Shown: positions 13,329-21,096 of the stretch, one piece after another
How positions within the stretch are numbered: the first letter of the stretch is position 1
Layout: the number at the start of each line of letters is the position of its first letter
Assembly (NCBI GenBank): GCA_021787655.1
Contig: JAJYLM010000011.1
Coordinates: 1 to 22,386 of the forward strand
DNA: 22,386 nucleotides
From: a bacterium
GTDB lineage: Bacteria; JAMCPX01
Reading direction: 5' to 3'
The notes under the pieces: generated by a model
Database searches by the model: none
What the model saw: only the letters and a program-made list of their open reading frames with translations
Told to the model about the DNA's origin: nothing
Position numbers and translations under genes: made by a program

Positions 13329-15680
13329 ATGCAAATTTTAAAGGAATTTACAAAAACAGAGATTGAAGAATTCAACCAGCAAATCGAACGGTTTCTTGCC
13401 GGTACGCTCAGTGAGGAGAAGTTCAAAAGCATAAGGCTCAACCTCGGTATTTATAGCCAGCGTCAGCCGGGCTTTTACATGGTAAGGACCAAGCTGCCCC
13501 AGGGAAGAATCTTCGATTACCAGCTTGAACGCATTGCGGACGTGGCAGGAAAATACGCACGCGGACTTGCCCATCTGACGACCAGACAGGACATACAAAT
13601 TCACTGGGTGGCTTTGAAAGACGTGACCACGATTCTGACAGCGTACGCTGAAGCAGGCATAACAACGCGGGAAGCGTGCGGCAACTCGGTAAGAAACATT
13701 ACTGCCTGCCCGCTTGCAGGCCTGTGCTCAAAAGAGGTTTTCACGGTATCCGATATCGCTCAGAAAACAACAGAGCATTTTTTGCGCAACCCTCTTTGCC
13801 AGAATATGCCGCGGAAATTCAAAATTTCATACAGCGGATGCGGCGACGACTGCGCCTACAGCAGAATTAACGATATCGGATTCATCGCGACACAAAACAA
13901 TGGTGTGCCCGGCTTCAAGGTCTACGCTGGCGGCGGACTTGGCGGGCATCCGAGACCGGCGTACCTTCTGAAAGACTTTTTACCTTACACCCAGGCAATC
14001 TACTATGCCGATGCCATCGTGCGGGTATTTGACCGGCACGGAAACAGGGTCAACAGAAACATGGCGAGGCTCAAATACGTGTTTGAGGAAAAAGGTGCAC
14101 CGGCAGTGGCAGCACTTATCGATAAAGAATTCGAAACTGTTCAGGAAATCTATGGGACGGCGGATGCTGCGGACGCTGTTCCCGGTGAACAGCCCGGAGC
14201 TGCACAGGATGCCCCTGCAGACGATAGTCCACGGGAACAGGACTACAAGGACCCGAGAGATCGTTGGTATGGTCACGATGTGGCAGCACAGAAACAGGAG
14301 GGATATCACGCAGTCACCATCCACCTGCCCTTCGGTGATACTCATGAGCAGCAGCTCAGGGACATTGCTCACCTGTCACGTTTTTACGGCAGCGGCGAGA
14401 TCAGGACATCCCTTGATCAAAACTTTATCATACCGTGGGTCAGCGACGGCAACCTGAACAGCATGTATGAAGAACTGCAGAATCTTGGTTTACTCCACGG
14501 GGACACTGCACGGTACAATATTGTGAGCTGCCCTGGTGCAAAAACCTGTAACCTCGGCATTGCTCGCTCTCAGGGACTCGCCCAGGCGATCCAGGATGAA
14601 CTGCGTTCGAAACACCCCGGCGGGTTTCCGGATATCGCCATACGTGTCTGCGGATGTCCAAACTCATGCGGACAGCACTACATCGGTAATATCGGATTCA
14701 GCGGTATGGCGCGGCGAATCGGCGAGCGGCACGCACCGTTTTATCAGGTGTATCTTGGCGGCAGCGGCCATCACAAGGATTTTCAACTTGCCAGGCCTTT
14801 TCTCAAGATCCCGGCGAAACACATCCCGGCATTAACGGCAAAGATCGCAGAACTGTACACTGCGACGAAGCAGGGGCACGAACTGTTCAATGACTGGGTC
14901 GAACGGTATGGTGAAGAACGTCTGACCGAAGGCCTGCTGATGTTTTCGTACCTTCCTGAATACGAGCGCTCACCGGAGTTCTACTGCGATTTCGGTATGG
15001 ACGAGCCGTTCAGCATCAAGGACATCGGGAAGGGCGAATGTGCGGGCGGTGTCGTGGATACGCTGGAGATCTACCTCAACCGGGCCGAAACCAGGATCAT
15101 GGATGCAGATACATTTGCACAACGGGGAATGGTCCAGCAGGCAAAAGATCAGGCTGCAGCTGCGATGACGTACGCTTTAAAGGCGGTGCTCATTATGCAG
15201 GGAGAAGACCCGGAAACGCCGGGACTCGATTTCAGCAGCTTCGTCGCCAGCCTGCGTTCGGCAAACATCGTGGACAGCACGGTCAGCGATGTATATACTG
15301 CTCTCGTGTCGCCTGAACAACCGGCAGACATGCGGAAGACGGTGAATGAGGCCAAAAAATCGATTCACGCAATACGGAAAATAACGGAATCCTTCGATGA
15401 AGCGCTCTTGAGCGGTAAAGCTTTACAAGGAATAAAAAATGGAGATGCAAAAATGGCAAACGAGATACTCGATTTAAAAGGCGTGAAATGCCCGTACAAT
15501 TACGTCAAGGCAAAATTAAAACTGGAAGAACTGACCAGCGGCGACGAACTCGAGATTTATCTTGACGACGGAGAGCCGATAACGAACGTGCCCAGAAGCC
15601 TTGAGGATGACGGGAATACCATTGTTTCGATCGATAAACTCGACAGCACCCACTTCAAATTGCTGGTCAAAAAGGCGTAA
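13329..15680 (+). CDS. Sulfite/nitrite reductase hemoprotein fused to a TusA domain
   Basis: This 783-residue protein joins a siroheme reductase to a sulfur carrier. Residues 1-275 and 325-520 are two NIR_SIR halves with an Ala/Asp/Pro-rich linker (278-310). Siroheme contacts appear as LTTRQDIQIHW (83-93) and RTSLDQNF (359-366). Both halves carry a full [4Fe-4S]/siroheme Cys quartet: C127/C133 with C171/C175, and C401/C407 with C443/C447. Usual assimilatory enzymes keep only the C-terminal set. Residues 545-700 form a helical linker domain. From 709 a TusA domain follows with C721 in KCPYNYVK. The likely reaction is sulfite to sulfide (or nitrite to ammonia), with TusA possibly handling the sulfur. 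Cytoplasmic location is expected, as no signal peptide is seen. Confidence 0.88.
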   Translation: MQILKEFTKTEIEEFNQQIERFLAGTLSEEKFKSIRLNLGIYSQRQPGFYMVRTKLPQGRIFDYQLERIADVAGKYARGLAHLTTRQDIQIHWVALKDVTTILTAYAEAGITTREACGNSVRNITACPLAGLCSKEVFTVSDIAQKTTEHFLRNPLCQNMPRKFKISYSGCGDDCAYSRINDIGFIATQNNGVPGFKVYAGGGLGGHPRPAYLLKDFLPYTQAIYYADAIVRVFDRHGNRVNRNMARLKYVFEEKGAPAVAALIDKEFETVQEIYGTADAADAVPGEQPGAAQDAPADDSPREQDYKDPRDRWYGHDVAAQKQEGYHAVTIHLPFGDTHEQQLRDIAHLSRFYGSGEIRTSLDQNFIIPWVSDGNLNSMYEELQNLGLLHGDTARYNIVSCPGAKTCNLGIARSQGLAQAIQDELRSKHPGGFPDIAIRVCGCPNSCGQHYIGNIGFSGMARRIGERHAPFYQVYLGGSGHHKDFQLARPFLKIPAKHIPALTAKIAELYTATKQGHELFNDWVERYGEERLTEGLLMFSYLPEYERSPEFYCDFGMDEPFSIKDIGKGECAGGVVDTLEIYLNRAETRIMDADTFAQRGMVQQAKDQAAAAMTYALKAVLIMQGEDPETPGLDFSSFVASLRSANIVDSTVSDVYTALVSPEQPADMRKTVNEAKKSIHAIRKITESFDEALLSGKALQGIKNGDAKMANEILDLKGVKCPYNYVKAKLKLEELTSGDELEIYLDDGEPITNVPRSLEDDGNTIVSIDKLDSTHFKLLVKKA
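15441..15455 (+). promoter_or_regulatory. Internal ribosome binding site and start for a free TusA
   Basis: GGAG (15441-15444), an 8-base spacer and an in-frame ATG (15453-15455) lie inside the fused gene exactly at the domain border, residue 709. Initiation there would give a separate TusA-like protein of 75 residues. The site could be a working internal start or a relic of a former separate gene. Confidence 0.45.
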
Positions 15681-15716
15681 TCCCGGAAATCAAAAGCTGG
15701 AACGGTGATTACTTTT
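15677..15716. terminator. Hairpin shared by two convergent stop codons (weak terminator)
   Basis: GTAATC-CCG (15677-15685) pairs with CGG-T-GATTAC (15703-15712), 9 bp with one bulge and a 17-base loop. TTTT follows on the plus side. On the minus side five T occur three bases past the stem. The reductase stop (15678-15680) and the ccdA stop (15709-15711) both lie inside the arms. A modest bidirectional terminator is plausible. Confidence 0.4.
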
Positions 15717-16455
15717 CCTGGATACTGACGGCGGGCATCAACCGCTGGAAGTAGTTCGAGACGGAAGCAAACTGGTTGAATACCAGCAGCAATCCGATCA
15801 GGACCAGGAAGACACCGGATGCTATCGTCACGGTCTTTACGTATTTCCTGAATTTCTTGAAGTAAACGAGAAAGCTGTTGATAGCAAGGGACGACAGGAA
15901 AAACGGAATCCCCAGACCCAACGAATACGCCGAGAGCAGCAGAATTCCTGAATATACGGTCTTCATATTCATTGCAAGATAGAGGATCGCACCGAGGATG
16001 GGACCGATACAGGGTGTCCAGCCGGCCCCGAATGTTATGCCCACCAGCAGCGTTCCCAGATAGCCTGCAGGCTTATTTTTGAGGTGGACTTTTTTCTCGC
16101 TCTCGAGAAACCTCAGGTTGAGAAGTCCCGTGATGTGTATGCCGAACAGGATCACGATGATACCGCCGATAATCCTGATCCATTCCTTATACCTGTTGAA
16201 AAGATTACCCAGTGCAGTTGCGGACGCGCCCAGAGCGACGAACACGATGGTAAAACCAAGGATGAAGATGAGAGAATGAATAATGGTGAGTCTGCGGACA
16301 GCCGCCTTGTTTTGTTCCTTATCGAAGTCCTCAAACGATAAGCCGGTAATATAGGTCACATACGAGGGTATTATCGGCAGGACACAGGGCGACACGAATG
16401 AGAATATCCCGGCAACAAAGGCTATGAAGATCGATACGTTCGCTGTTCCAATCAT
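15709..16455 (-). CDS. ccdA: CcdA-family transmembrane thiol-disulfide carrier
   Basis: CcdA passes electrons from cytoplasmic thioredoxin across the membrane to extracytoplasmic thioredoxin-like proteins for cytochrome c maturation or disulfide reduction. The 248 residues fit the short CcdA form with six helices. The two functional cysteines are C24 in SPCVLPIIPS, helix 1, and C149 in GAGWTPCIGPILG, helix 4. An insert after helix 3 reads ESEKKVHLKNKPA. It starts 2 bases after the upstream TlpA-like gene and is last in a three-gene minus-strand operon. That linkage to two membrane thioredoxins strongly supports the role. No ccsA/resB heme genes are in the window, so the final substrate is open. 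Confidence 0.92.
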   Translation of the reverse strand: MIGTANVSIFIAFVAGIFSFVSPCVLPIIPSYVTYITGLSFEDFDKEQNKAAVRRLTIIHSLIFILGFTIVFVALGASATALGNLFNRYKEWIRIIGGIIVILFGIHITGLLNLRFLESEKKVHLKNKPAGYLGTLLVGITFGAGWTPCIGPILGAILYLAMNMKTVYSGILLLSAYSLGLGIPFFLSSLAINSFLVYFKKFRKYVKTVTIASGVFLVLIGLLLVFNQFASVSNYFQRLMPAVSIQEK

Positions 16456-16457
16456 GC

Positions 16458-17054
16458 TTATTTTTTATACGGTTCAGCCAGCAGTTTGTTAAAAGCGTCG
16501 ATATAGCTCGCATCGTCCCAGGGACGGGCCCCGTCCACAATGGTATCGATCGTTCCATCCTTCCGGATAATGAAGGTGGTCGGTATTGCATTGACCCTGT
16601 ACAGCTTGGAGACACTTCCATCGTCTATGAGCACCGGAAACGTCAGATTCATGCTCCCTGCGAAATTTTTAACATTTGCAGGATCGCTCTCATCGACATT
16701 CACCGCAAGCATGACGAAGGGCTGGTTTTTCAGTGCCGAATATAATTTTTCCATGGACGGCAGTTCCATCCTGCAGGGAGGACACCACGTCGCCCAGAAA
16801 TTCAGGAACACCACTTTACCGCGGTAATCCGACAACCGTACAACCCTATTATCCGTCGTCGTCAGTGAGAAATCCGCTGCAGGCCCGTTTTCCTCAGGAA
16901 TATAACCTGCTTCTGATTCCTGACGCGCGGAATTATTGCCGTTGGTAACCTTGCCACCTATATAGCCGATCACTCCTATGACAACCATGATCCCGATGAT
17001 TGATCCGATGATGATAAGTCCGCTTTTACCCAGTTTTTTTTCTCTGGTCGTCAT
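16458..17054 (-). CDS. TlpA/ResA-like membrane-anchored thioredoxin (WCPPC)
   Basis: This is an extracytoplasmic thiol-disulfide oxidoreductase of 198 residues. A charged N-terminus (MTTREKKLGK) and a hydrophobic helix at about 12-36 form a signal anchor. A linker rich in N, S and E leads to an AhpC/TSA-Redoxin type thioredoxin fold from about 58. The active site is NFWATWCPPC, with C91 and C94, followed by MELPSM. The cis-Pro loop is NAIPTTFII. ResA and TlpA proteins keep apocytochrome c haem-binding cysteines reduced, taking electrons from CcdA. Its start overlaps the preceding gene by ATGA and its stop lies 2 bases before ccdA, so coupling is tight. The two thioredoxins probably have different partners. 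Confidence 0.9.
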   Translation of the reverse strand: MTTREKKLGKSGLIIIGSIIGIMVVIGVIGYIGGKVTNGNNSARQESEAGYIPEENGPAADFSLTTTDNRVVRLSDYRGKVVFLNFWATWCPPCRMELPSMEKLYSALKNQPFVMLAVNVDESDPANVKNFAGSMNLTFPVLIDDGSVSKLYRVNAIPTTFIIRKDGTIDTIVDGARPWDDASYIDAFNKLLAEPYKK

Positions 17055-17635
17055 TGTTCATCCTTGATAAGGGCCGATAAATACTCGGTCACATTGGGTG
17101 ATGACCAGTCAATCGGACCAATGATGTGTTTTATCAGTTTATAGTTTTTGTCGAGAATAAACGTTTCGGGTACACCGGTGATACCGTACGATGATGCAAC
17201 GCTTTCGTCCGTATCCAGCAATACCGGGAATGTTATGGAATATTGTTTCACGAACTTTTTCACCTGGGATACCTGGTGGTCGATGCTGATACCGACGACG
17301 ACGAGGCCCTGCTTATGGAATTGCTCGTACATCGACTCCATGGATGGTGCTTCCTCGTTGCACGGACCGCACCAGCTTGCCCAGAAATTGACCAGGATCA
17401 ACTTGTCCTTGTACGACTGCAGCTGCATGTCATTTCCCTGCAGATTCCTCAGGTCGAACGAGGGAACCGAGGAATGAGCCGCTGCCGGCTGCATCTGACT
17501 ATTATCATTGGTCTGTGTATCTGTTCCCTGCTGGACGGCACCTGAACCGCTGCTTCGCGGTGTGAGACGGTAAATCAGAAACGCCAGCAAACCTGCAACA
17601 ACGATGATGGTAAAAATGTACTTTGTCATCTTCAT
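17051..17635 (-). CDS. TlpA/ResA-like membrane-anchored thioredoxin (WCGPC)
   Basis: This is the first gene of the thiol-redox operon, 194 residues. A signal anchor spans about 4-22, followed by a low-complexity S/G/Q/T/N linker (27-56). The thioredoxin fold contains NFWASWCGPC with C89 and C92, and the cis-Pro loop TGVPETFIL. That PETF form is typical of ResA/DsbE-like reductases. The active site Gly-Pro differs from the Pro-Pro of its neighbour, implying a different redox potential or partner. The ATG at 17635 has AGAGGTG about 13 bases upstream, rather far; Met3 is an alternative start. A strong promoter lies at 17685-17712. A role in cytochrome c maturation is inferred from family and context. 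Confidence 0.9.
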   Translation of the reverse strand: MKMTKYIFTIIVVAGLLAFLIYRLTPRSSGSGAVQQGTDTQTNDNSQMQPAAAHSSVPSFDLRNLQGNDMQLQSYKDKLILVNFWASWCGPCNEEAPSMESMYEQFHKQGLVVVGISIDHQVSQVKKFVKQYSITFPVLLDTDESVASSYGITGVPETFILDKNYKLIKHIIGPIDWSSPNVTEYLSALIKDEQ

Positions 17636-17684
17636 GGCTTTTGTTTAACACCTCTTTTTATGGTAACTTTATCCTGTAGCAAAT

Positions 17685-17712
17685 AATATAAGATGAATAC
17701 GATAAAAGTCAA
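17685..17712 (-). promoter_or_regulatory. Promoter of the tlpA-tlpA-ccdA operon, overlapping the mazG end
   Basis: On the minus strand TTGACT (17712-17707), a 16-base spacer and TATATT (17690-17685) each match consensus at five of six bases. The start would be near 17678, giving a leader of about 43 bases. The -35 overlaps the mazG stop codon, so the operon promoter begins inside the upstream gene. Confidence 0.65.
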
Positions 17713-18365
17713 AAACTATTCTTACCGGACTTCGTCTTTAATCCCGTGATTAGCGCCTTATTCGCAGATCGTAAGATGTCTTCCGGATTCATTCCATGTT
17801 CCTGGGACACCGCAACGACCGACAACAGCATGGCTGAAATTTCACGTTCGAGTTTCTTCCCGGACAGATGCTGCGTTCTGGCGGTTATGCTCCTGTCGAT
17901 TTTGACCGGCTTCAATCCAATCCGCTGTGCCTTTTCCATCAATCGGTACGATGCCTGCAAAGAAGGCATCTGCAAAGGAATATCGAAGATCTTTGTTCCC
18001 TTTTCCCGATGCTTCTGCCGGCCCCAGTTTTTCAGAACATCTTCCTTTGTTTTTACACGAGTGTTTCCGAATACATGCGGATGCCGGTGTATCAGTTTGT
18101 CGTTGATACCGTCCAGCACTGCATCGATTTTGAACCAGCCCTTCTCCTCTGCAAGACGTGCTATAAATACAACCTGAAGGGCGAGGTCCCCGAGTTCTTC
18201 CCGGATATCGTCCGGCGTGCCTGCTTCTATGGCATCGACGACCTCGTACGCCTCCTCTATAACATACTGCTTCAAACTCTCTATGTCCTGCGCCCTGTCC
18301 CATGGACACCCGTTTTTGCTCCTGAGCGTTGCCATTATCTCAACCAGTTTATCGAACGACTTCAT
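17709..18365 (-). CDS. mazG: MazG-type nucleoside triphosphate pyrophosphohydrolase, degenerate C-terminal domain
   Basis: MazG hydrolyses NTPs and dNTPs to monophosphates and PPi, lowering non-canonical or surplus nucleotides. With the ATG at 18365 the protein has 218 residues, against about 260 in E. coli. That start opens MKSFDKLVEIMATLRSKNGC, the normal family beginning, and has AAAGGTGA upstream. A longer in-frame ATG at 18530 adds unlike sequence and is rejected. The first domain keeps its metal site: EE at 37-38, E41, E57 and D60, plus HRHPHVFG. The second domain has decayed: the expected EExxD region reads EREISAM (173-179), without the Asp. In E. coli the C-terminal domain is reported to be the active one, so activity here probably rests on the first domain. 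Confidence 0.92.
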   Translation of the reverse strand: MKSFDKLVEIMATLRSKNGCPWDRAQDIESLKQYVIEEAYEVVDAIEAGTPDDIREELGDLALQVVFIARLAEEKGWFKIDAVLDGINDKLIHRHPHVFGNTRVKTKEDVLKNWGRQKHREKGTKIFDIPLQMPSLQASYRLMEKAQRIGLKPVKIDRSITARTQHLSGKKLEREISAMLLSVVAVSQEHGMNPEDILRSANKALITGLKTKSGKNSF

Positions 18366-18458
18366 GGAATCACCTTTCTTTTTTTCGATTCTATGCACAG
18401 ATGCTGAAAAAAAGCATGTGAAAAGATTGTCAGAAGAGGAACACCAACGAGCGTATTC

Positions 18459-18491
18459 CCGGACCTTAAAAATAGATTTTTTATTGTCCGG
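18459..18491. repeat. Imperfect inverted repeat between the Kelch-like gene and mazG
   Basis: CCGGAC (18459-18464) and GTCCGG (18486-18491) are perfectly complementary, with an inner AAAAAT/ATTTTT pair. It lies just past the Kelch-like gene stop. No T tract follows the stem on the minus strand, so it is a hairpin but not a typical terminator. Confidence 0.35.
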
Positions 18492-18492
18492 A

Positions 18493-19995
18493 CTACGGAT
18501 TGAACAGTTCTGCTGTATCGTGGAACGCAATATCTCCGGTCAGTGGATTGATATTGGAAAATCCCGATACGAGAAGTGCGGCACCGCTCCGCAGGCTTTG
18601 TGCCGCATAACCGGCCCTGGCCGAATTGAGGACAGCACTCGATACAAATGATTTCGAGCCAGGATCGAAGATCTCTGCTGTGCGGAAGACCGAAAAATCA
18701 GAGTCAGCTATACCTCCGGCAAGCAGGATAGTTCCATCACCGAGTACCATATCCGAGAAGAATGCCCTCGGCAGAGGCATGCTGTGGTAGCTTAAAACAA
18801 TCCTCTTCACAGGATCAACGACCATGAAGCTGGACACGGGCTGGCCATCTGCACCAATCCCGCCGTTCACCACAGCAATTCCTGTGGAATTCAAGTACAC
18901 TGCCGAGGGAAAATAAAACGGGCAGGTAATCGTCGTGGAAGGGATAAAGGCAGCGGATTGGAAAAACTCCGTTTGGCCGTTACTGACCGTACCACCGGCG
19001 AGAAAGAGTGCATCGTCACGATATGTAATCGAGGTCTGAAAGGCCCGCGCAGTTGACATGGTCAGCAGAATATTGCTTCCTGTTTTTATGTCTATCAGTT
19101 CGGCTGTGGCAAGCGGACCGCTGTTGCCGGTCCCGCCAGCAACGAGCAGAGTATTCTCACCTACCCTGTCCGCCGTCTGCCCTGCACGTGGTATTGCAAG
19201 CGATTGTGCCTTGTAAAAGCTCTTTGATGCAGGATCGAACACCTCAATGGAATTTTTCGCATGATTGTCCGGTATGGAGAAAGTACACACAGCCATTGAA
19301 CAGCTGACCTGTACGAGGTCAGAGCCTCCGAGAACGGCAATGCTTCCGTCTGCAATTACTGCTGCAGAAAAAAATACCCTCGGTTCTTTCATGTCAGGAC
19401 CCTTCTCAAATGTTCCGGTGTCGGGATCATAGATCTCCGTTGATCTCGTCGCTGCAAGCTGTACGCATCCGCTACCGCATGTGGACTGCTGGTCGCTCAT
19501 GCCGCCCATAATCAAATACCTGCCGTCAGGTAAAGGACTTGATACGGCAAATGCCCGTGGCAGTACGTTTGTCTTGAGCTGGGTAAATACGCCGACTTGC
19601 GTGATGAGTATATCTACAGTGCTGGTGCTTCCTGCCCGTATGACAATACCGGCCGTTTTTCCCTTTGCAATACTCTGGTGCAAGGCATCCTGGACTTCGA
19701 TACCAACCGAGCGTTCATGACCGGAAGGTATGCCGTTTATCGTTGTTCCGGATGGATTCGTTGCAACACTGACCTCCCTGACAATGGGCTTGAAATCCGT
19801 TCCGGTTATGGTGATGATGACCTTATCAGAACCGGGCGGAAGGGAACATGGTTTGAACGAAGTATTTATATGCGGGGGAACATAACGGGGACGAATGGAA
19901 ATACCACCGATTCTTTCGTTACTGCTGCAGGACATCAAAACCAGGCACAGGACAATGAGCTTACCCATTATCATGAATTTTATCATTCTCTTCAT
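18493..19995 (-). CDS. Kelch-repeat-like lipoprotein
   Basis: The product is a predicted secreted lipoprotein of about 500 residues. The ATG at 19995 gives a signal peptide MKRMIKFMIMGKLIVLCLVL with a lipobox ending MSC (Cys23). A TTG at 20010 and later ATGs are other possible starts, and none has a strong Shine-Dalgarno. Residues 50-140 look like an Ig-like or carbohydrate-binding-like beta domain (VIITITGTDF). From about 145 come roughly six Kelch-like blades with the repeating pattern LPRAF...LPDGRYLIMGG...TEIYDPDTGTF, and again IEVFDPASKSF, AEIFDPGSKSF and a final AELFNP. The propeller probably binds a ligand or protein at the cell surface. It starts just after the next upstream propeller gene, 22 bases away, so co-transcription is likely. 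Function is unknown. Confidence 0.8.
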   Translation of the reverse strand: MKRMIKFMIMGKLIVLCLVLMSCSSNERIGGISIRPRYVPPHINTSFKPCSLPPGSDKVIITITGTDFKPIVREVSVATNPSGTTINGIPSGHERSVGIEVQDALHQSIAKGKTAGIVIRAGSTSTVDILITQVGVFTQLKTNVLPRAFAVSSPLPDGRYLIMGGMSDQQSTCGSGCVQLAATRSTEIYDPDTGTFEKGPDMKEPRVFFSAAVIADGSIAVLGGSDLVQVSCSMAVCTFSIPDNHAKNSIEVFDPASKSFYKAQSLAIPRAGQTADRVGENTLLVAGGTGNSGPLATAELIDIKTGSNILLTMSTARAFQTSITYRDDALFLAGGTVSNGQTEFFQSAAFIPSTTITCPFYFPSAVYLNSTGIAVVNGGIGADGQPVSSFMVVDPVKRIVLSYHSMPLPRAFFSDMVLGDGTILLAGGIADSDFSVFRTAEIFDPGSKSFVSSAVLNSARAGYAAQSLRSGAALLVSGFSNINPLTGDIAFHDTAELFNP

Positions 19996-20017
19996 CGCCT
20001 GCCTGAACAAATAAATG

Positions 20018-21010
20018 TTAATTGCTGTCGGGTCCTTTTATAATTCTTAATGGCGAGGTATTACCATCATCTGTCCTTGAATACACAGTCACAGAATTGT
20101 TATTTATATTGGTAACAAACACCTCATTATTTATAGGGTCTATTGCAACACCAAAAGGCTTGTTCAGGAGTGTTGCAGCACCGGCAATCTTTCTTATTGC
20201 ATGTACATCTCCGGAAGCGGATAACGGCAAAAATATAATACTGTTTCCATCCTGATTGGTAATTGCAATCTCATCGTTTATTGTGTCGATGGCTATCTTG
20301 GCGCCGCTCGAAATATCGATGCTTGTTATTGTTCTCAGAGGCTGTGTTGTTTCTATAAAATCCAAGGGGTATACTGCTATGGCTCTGCTGAACAACACGA
20401 AGATATTCTTGTTAACGTTATCTATGGCAATATCTGCTGCACGACCTTTATCATAAAAAGCCGTAATGACAAGCTTGTGCTCATAATTCAGTGTTCCTGT
20501 ACCTGTTAAAGGATATGCCACCAGCGTGTCTATAATAGTATCGAGAACTACCAACAGGTTTTTTTCTAAACTGATGCCGAATCCGCCCGTATCTACTGAA
20601 AATATGTCTGAATATAAGAATTGATGCCATAAAGGGCTGACATCGGCATTTGATGTCATTGAAAATCCCAACAGTACATTGCTAAGCTGGTTTGCAACAA
20701 TTACCTCGTGATGAACAGGATCTAACACTACATCGAATGGCCAGTTGATAGTTGTTGTTGAGCCTTTTATTATCCTCTTTGGCGTTGCGTTTCCTTGATC
20801 TGTTCGTTCAAAAGCAACAAGAGAATTATCCATATTATTCGCAATAAAGATTTCATTGGCTATTGGATCCACGGCAACATCCAGTGGTTTCGACAGCGTT
20901 GTACGATCGACACTGTCCATGGAAGAAGATGCTGTATTGTTTTGTGCTCCGCATCCCATACTATGCACGAGGAATAAAACGATAAATAGATTGATCCATT
21001 TTTTAAACAT
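20018..21010 (-). CDS. Six-repeat beta-propeller lipoprotein
   Basis: This is a predicted lipoprotein of 330 residues. The signal MFKKWINLFIVLFLVHSMGC ends in a lipobox-like site (Cys20; Met at -2 is unusual). Six blades of about 45 residues follow, marked by KPLDVAVDPIANEIFIANN, WPFDVVLDPVHHEVIVANQ, a weaker third, RAADIAIDNV, KIAIDTINDEIAITNQDG and KPFGVAIDPINNEVFVTN. Repeats 1 and 6 share a tail of the type TDQGNATPKRIIKG / TDDGNTSPLRIIKG, as expected when a propeller closes on itself. AAAGGAG precedes the ATG. The gene is visibly richer in A/T than its neighbours. The family is common in environmental bacteria but uncharacterised. A surface ligand-binding or adhesion role is possible. Confidence 0.82.
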   Translation of the reverse strand: MFKKWINLFIVLFLVHSMGCGAQNNTASSSMDSVDRTTLSKPLDVAVDPIANEIFIANNMDNSLVAFERTDQGNATPKRIIKGSTTTINWPFDVVLDPVHHEVIVANQLSNVLLGFSMTSNADVSPLWHQFLYSDIFSVDTGGFGISLEKNLLVVLDTIIDTLVAYPLTGTGTLNYEHKLVITAFYDKGRAADIAIDNVNKNIFVLFSRAIAVYPLDFIETTQPLRTITSIDISSGAKIAIDTINDEIAITNQDGNSIIFLPLSASGDVHAIRKIAGAATLLNKPFGVAIDPINNEVFVTNINNNSVTVYSRTDDGNTSPLRIIKGPDSN

Positions 21011-21096
21011 ACAGTACTCCTTTGTTTAACTAAAATCTTCTTTGCATCTGTTATTTTCTCCCAACGTTATAAAAAGGCGCATCCTTGCTTTTTGCA

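Noticed and set aside
18366..18530. A longer MazG start at 18530
   Set aside because: The extra 55 residues are unlike MazG and overlap the end of the Kelch-like gene. The ATG at 18365 has a ribosome binding site and fits homologues.
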